From Paracoccaceae bacterium (GTDB lineage: Bacteria > Pseudomonadota > Alphaproteobacteria > Rhodobacterales > Rhodobacteraceae): a stretch of 11,627 bases of DNA. The notes under the pieces are model-generated. The model was not told the origin of the DNA, ran no database searches, and saw only the letters and a program-made list of their open reading frames with translations. The DNA is taken from assembly GCA_003511785.1 (NCBI GenBank), contig DOIS01000081.1, forward strand, positions 1 to 11,627, read 5' to 3'. Of this stretch, positions 6,377 through 11,627 are shown one piece after another (within the stretch, counting starts at the first letter, position 1; each line of letters starts with the position of its first letter). The translations under genes and the position numbers were made by a program.

Positions 6377-7066
6377 TCACACCCCCTCGATGGTGAACTC
6401 CGGCCGCCCCTGCCAGACAAGCTTCCAACTGGCGCCCGGTCGGACGTTCTGGATGATGCCGGGATCGAAGGCGACGAAACACCGGCCGCCGGGGTTGCGC
6501 ACGGATGGGTAGATCAGCCCGCGATGCCCCTCGGCCCTAAGCTCGGCCGCCAGGCGCTGGCCGGCCAGGTAGCCGCGTTCGGGCTCCGGGTCGAGCGCGG
6601 GATGCCGCGTGCCGTGCAGGTCCGGAAAATCGCCGATGAAATCGGCCAGCAGCTCGACATAGCGCGCCTCATCCTCGAAGCGGCCAATGAAACCCAACTC
6701 GCGGGTCCGGTGAAAGCCCACCTCCTGCGCGCTGGTCAGCATGTCCCAGGCGCAATACCAGGCGCCCCGCGCGCCTGTGTTGAAGCGGTTCCCCGTGGGC
6801 CGCGTGTAGGTGAAGGCCGCGTTGACGTGCCCCTGCCCATAGAGGGCCAGATCGCGCGAGCGCCGTGCGAAGGCCAGTTCGCGGCGATCCAGCGCGGGGC
6901 TGCCCTCGCGTTCGGCTATCAGGCGCGCGCTGGTCTCGCCTTCGATCCCGGCCAGGATTTCGGCCTCCTCGTCGCCGTCCACCAGCCCCCGCAGCACCGG
7001 CGGCTTGTGGTGGGTCGCGGAGATCAGCCGGACAAGGGCGCGGTCGTTGACCGTGGCGATCCTCAA
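6377..7066 (-). CDS. RES-domain toxin (NAD+-degrading family) of type II toxin-antitoxin system
   Basis: A 229-aa RES-domain protein, counting from a TTG start at 7066-7064. The three residues that name the family are present: Arg94 in GNRFNTG, Glu115 in TSAQEVGFHRT and Ser188 in LIYPSVR. Characterised members of this family (for example MbcT of Mycobacterium tuberculosis and the Pseudomonas putida RES toxin) destroy NAD+ and halt growth unless bound by their antitoxin. No in-frame ATG occurs at a sensible place. The TTG overlaps the antitoxin's stop (TTGA), gives the sequence MRIATVNDRALVRLI and fixes the protein at a natural length. The open frame runs further upstream only because it shadows the antitoxin gene. 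Weak initiation by coupled translation would keep toxin below antitoxin level. The gene looks intact. Confidence 0.88.
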   Translation of the reverse strand: MRIATVNDRALVRLISATHHKPPVLRGLVDGDEEAEILAGIEGETSARLIAEREGSPALDRRELAFARRSRDLALYGQGHVNAAFTYTRPTGNRFNTGARGAWYCAWDMLTSAQEVGFHRTRELGFIGRFEDEARYVELLADFIGDFPDLHGTRHPALDPEPERGYLAGQRLAAELRAEGHRGLIYPSVRNPGGRCFVAFDPGIIQNVRPGASWKLVWQGRPEFTIEGV

Positions 7067-7452
7067 ACCCCGCCCCTGAGCGCATCGGCATAGCCCCGCA
7101 CGCGCAGAATCTTTGGCAAGCCGCCCTGGATCATCGCGTCCAGCGGCCGGGCCCCGTCGAATTCCGGCCCACGATTGGGTAGCTTGACCCAGTCCCGCGA
7201 AATGGGCGCGTCGAAATAGAGCTCGAGCGATTTGAAGAGGCCGATCAGCGCGGAGAGCCGCAGCATCTGGTCCCGCGTCAGATCCCCCGCGAAGCCGGGC
7301 TTCTTCGCCCGTTTCCAGGTCGACTCGGACATATCCGCCAGTGCCGCCGCCTCGCGTTGGGTCAGCGACCACGCCTCGGCGATCCGGGCGAAGGCCTTGA
7401 GAGCGACCCCCTGGCGGTCGGGCGCCGCGCGGTCGAGGATGAGGGTTTCCAT
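7063..7452 (-). CDS. Xre/MbcA/ParS-type antitoxin (DUF2384)
   Basis: A 129-aa antitoxin paired with the RES toxin directly downstream. Residues 30-50 (LTQREAAALADMSESTWKRAKK) form a helix-turn-helix. Residues 75-125 match the C-terminal toxin-binding domain, with the typical WVKLPN, G.RPLDAM, GG and VRGYADALRGG pattern. I chose the ATG at 7452 because GGAGG lies 5 nt upstream in exactly the right place; an ATG 13 codons further up would place that Shine-Dalgarno inside the coding region. Antitoxins of this family neutralise the RES enzyme and usually repress their own promoter. Its stop overlaps the toxin start. The pair sits divergently from metH and probably represents an accessory insertion between the MocR gene and metH. 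Confidence 0.9.
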   Translation of the reverse strand: METLILDRAAPDRQGVALKAFARIAEAWSLTQREAAALADMSESTWKRAKKPGFAGDLTRDQMLRLSALIGLFKSLELYFDAPISRDWVKLPNRGPEFDGARPLDAMIQGGLPKILRVRGYADALRGGV

Positions 7453-7478
7453 GCGAACCTCCATGTCTGGCCACCAAC

Positions 7479-7507
7479 GAAATAAGACCATACGATCCGG
7501 TTTTCAA
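7479..7507 (-). promoter_or_regulatory. Candidate promoter of the toxin-antitoxin operon
   Basis: On the minus strand TTGAAA (7507-7502, five of six to the -35 consensus) is followed after 17 bp by TATTTC (7484-7479, only three of six). Transcription would begin about 20 nt before the antitoxin ATG and include its Shine-Dalgarno. The -10 is weak, so this is a tentative placement. I saw no perfect palindrome next to it for autoregulation. Confidence 0.35.
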
Positions 7508-7556
7508 GCTCACGTGGACCAACCACCCAGGAAAGACCGAGTGCCGGGCCCTGTTT

Positions 7557-7571
7557 ATGAGGCCGCCTCAT
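7557..7571. promoter_or_regulatory. Inverted repeat upstream of metH, possible regulator site
   Basis: ATGAGG-CCG-CCTCAT is a perfect 6-bp inverted repeat with a 3-bp centre, about 60-70 bp upstream of the predicted metH transcription start. The right half with one more base (CCTCATG, 7566-7572) recurs at 7598-7604, 32 bp away or about three helical turns, where it overlaps the candidate -35 element. That spacing and overlap suggest a repressor or activator of methionine synthesis, though the protein is not identifiable from here. Confidence 0.45.
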
Positions 7572-7593
7572 GGTATTCTCGCAGAACGATCAT

Positions 7594-7622
7594 TTTACCT
7601 CATGTTGCGCAAACGTTAAAAT
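7594..7622 (+). promoter_or_regulatory. metH: Candidate metH promoter
   Basis: TTTACC (7594-7599, four of six) and TAAAAT (7617-7622, five of six) are separated by an ideal 17 bp. Transcription would start near 7629, giving a leader of only about 26 nt before the ATG at 7655. That leader is too short for a cobalamin or SAM riboswitch, so control would be through DNA-binding proteins, such as one at the CCTCATG elements. Confidence 0.5.
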
Positions 7623-7654
7623 GCGGCGCTGCCCATAACCCGGAAGACCGCCGC

Positions 7655-8703
7655 ATGTTGAACTTTACCCTCCCCGAAACGCCCGCGCTGGCCACGTTGC
7701 GCGCGCTGGCATCCGAACGGATCCTGGTCCTGGACGGGGCGATGGGCACGATGATTCAGACGCTGGGTCTGGGCGAAGAGGATTTTACCGGCCACGGTCA
7801 CATCCACGGACCCGGCTGCCGGCGTCACTATCACCCCGAGCACCCGCAGCAGGGCAACAACGACCTGCTTGTGCTGACGCAGCCGGAAGCGGTCGAGGAT
7901 ATTCAGTTCACCTTCGCGATGGCAGGGGCCGACATTCTCGAAACCAACACGTTTTCCTCGACCACCATCGCCCAGGCCGATTACGGGCTGGAGGACGCGG
8001 TGCACGATCTCAACGTCGCGGGCGCCCAGGTCGCGCGCCGCGCGGCGGACCGGGCCACCGCCGAGGATGGCAAACCGCGCTTCGTCGCGGGCGCCGTGGG
8101 TCCGACAAACCGCACCGCCAGCATAAGCCCGGACGTGAACGATCCCGGCTTTCGCGCGGTCAGCTTCGACGCCCTGCGCATCGCCTATGGGCAACAGATC
8201 GACGGGTTGATCGAGGGCGGCTCGGACCTGATCCTGATCGAGACGATCTTCGACACGCTCAACGCCAAGGCCGCGATTTTCGCCGCGTTCGAGGCCTTCG
8301 CCCGCGCAGGCCAACGCCTGCCGATCATGATCTCGGGCACCATCACCGACGCCTCCGGGCGCACGCTCTCGGGGCAGACGCCGACCGCGTTCTGGCACTC
8401 GGTCGCCCATGCCCGCCCGTTCACCGTGGGGCTCAACTGCGCGCTGGGGGCCGAGGCAATGCGCCCGCACATGGCCGAGATCGCCGGCGTGGCCAACGCG
8501 CTGACCTGCGCCTATCCCAACGCGGGCCTGCCCAACGCCTTCGGCGAATACGACGAGACGCCCGAGCAGACCGCCGCGCAGGTCGAAGCCTTCGCCCGCG
8601 ACGGCATCGTCAACGTCGTCGGGGGCTGCTGCGGCACCACACCCGACCATATCCGCGCGATCGCCGAGGCCGTCGCGCCTTTCGCCCCCCGAAAGGTGGC
8701 CGC

Positions 8704-8707
<4 letters not shown>
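7655..8707 (+). CDS. metH: Methionine synthase, homocysteine-binding subunit (split MetH N-terminal domain)
   Basis: A 350-aa protein equal to the first domain of cobalamin-dependent methionine synthase, which binds and activates homocysteine through zinc. The start VLDGAMGTMIQTLGL (25-39) and GNNDLLVLTQPEAV (67-80), TNTFSSTTIAQADYGL (98-112) are MetH-specific rather than betaine-methyltransferase-like. The zinc ligands are Cys262 (GLNCALG), Cys325 and Cys326 (GGCCGTT); their 63-residue spacing equals that of E. coli MetH Cys247/Cys310. Residues 47-65 form a His/Cys-rich insertion (HGHIHGPGCRRHYHPEHP) absent from E. coli MetH. The ATG at 7655 has GGAAG (7642-7646) 8 nt upstream; the open frame extends further upstream but without a start or motif there. 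Its stop overlaps the next gene's start (ATGA). It needs the downstream partner protein to complete the methyl transfer. Confidence 0.92.
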
Positions 8708-11430
<2,723 letters not shown>

Positions 11431-11433
<3 letters not shown>

Positions 11434-11486
11434 CACCGGGATCGGGCGGGGGCCGCGCCGGGCGGTCGGCCCTCCGGCCCGGGTCA
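11431..11486. terminator. Stop-to-stop inverted repeat, possible bidirectional terminator
   Basis: TGACACCGGG (11431-11440) and CCCGGGTCA (11478-11486) pair over 9 bp with one bulged A. Each arm contains the TGA stop of one of the two convergent genes, metH on the plus strand and the membrane-protein gene on the minus strand. The 37-nt loop is G/C-rich and can fold internally (GGCC-CTCC-GGCC). No U-tract is present, so termination is plausible but unproven. Confidence 0.35.
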
Positions 11487-11627
11487 CACGGCCGGAACGC
11501 CGATGACCACGGGATGCGCCGCGAGCAGGGCGATGAAGACCGCCAGCGCGGCGGCGAGGCGCAGGATCGCCCCGCCCCACGCGCGCGGCCGGGGCAGGAG
11601 CGGCCCCGCCCGGCGCGCGGCGTCGAG
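11484..11627 (-). CDS. C-terminal part of a small membrane protein (runs off right edge)
   Basis: The minus strand reads 47 open codons from the window edge to a TGA at 11486-11484, ending in IGVPAV. A basic stretch (ARRAGPLLPRPRAWGG) is followed by a clear transmembrane segment, AILRLAAALAVFIALLAAHP, then a short tail. The positive-inside pattern places the basic part in the cytoplasm and the C-terminus in the periplasm. No family can be recognised from this fragment. The gene is convergent with metH. It could still be a chance frame in GC-rich DNA, but the hydrophobic helix with flanking charges argues for a real gene. Confidence 0.55.
   Translation of the reverse strand, partial: LDAARRAGPLLPRPRAWGGAILRLAAALAVFIALLAAHPVVIGVPAV

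Noticed and set aside
6377..7522. A single 381-aa RES protein with a long N-terminal extension
   Set aside because: The first 152 codons are an Arg/Gly/Pro-rich shadow of the antitoxin gene; homology begins at the TTG at 7066.
7455..7654. A SAM- or cobalamin-type riboswitch ahead of metH
   Set aside because: I found no match to the conserved cores of these RNAs, and the best promoter leaves a leader of only about 26 nt.

Overview
This 11.6 kb high-GC window looks like the chromosome of an alphaproteobacterium, most likely of the Rhodobacteraceae type. The reasons are the base composition, a methionine synthase split into two overlapping genes, a RES/Xre toxin-antitoxin pair and the style of the gene families. 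I cannot name a species from sequence alone.

Layout, left to right. Positions 1-85 hold the first 28 codons of dusA (tRNA-dihydrouridine synthase) on the minus strand, followed by about 316 bp without a gene and with a strong hairpin at 320-353. From 4815 down to 402, on the minus strand, lies a tightly packed five-gene operon. In transcription order it encodes: (i) a protein of the 4,5-dihydroxyphthalate decarboxylase-like family (substrate-binding-protein fold, no signal peptide); (ii) a nitrilase-superfamily amidase close to E. coli YbeM; (iii) a periplasmic amino-acid-type binding protein; (iv) an inner-membrane permease; (v) its ATPase. Divergent from it at 4916-6238 is a MocR-type regulator (GntR-family DNA-binding domain fused to an aminotransferase-like PLP domain). 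The 100 bp between them carries a perfect 12-bp inverted repeat plus a third, same-oriented imperfect copy, which looks like the MocR operator controlling both directions.

Two genes of this operon are broken by single missing bases. The permease is short one base in a run of seven C (1547-1553), and the amidase is short one base near 3218-3221. In both cases the rest of the protein continues perfectly in the adjacent frame. Either the assembly has indel errors or the operon is decaying.

The right half starts with a RES-domain toxin and its Xre/MbcA/ParS-type antitoxin (minus strand, 6377-7452; the toxin probably starts at TTG inside the antitoxin stop). Divergent from that is a two-gene methionine synthase. 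The 350-aa protein carries the zinc-dependent homocysteine domain. It overlaps by ATGA a 909-aa protein with the folate, cap, cobalamin and AdoMet-reactivation domains. Together they equal one full-length MetH. The window ends with the C-terminus of a small membrane protein on the minus strand (11484 onward), convergent with metH.

The most interesting material is the MocR-controlled operon: an ABC importer of amino-acid type, a YbeM-like amidase and an SBP-fold 'decarboxylase' under one PLP-sensing regulator. This suggests uptake and breakdown of an unidentified amide- or amine-containing compound.
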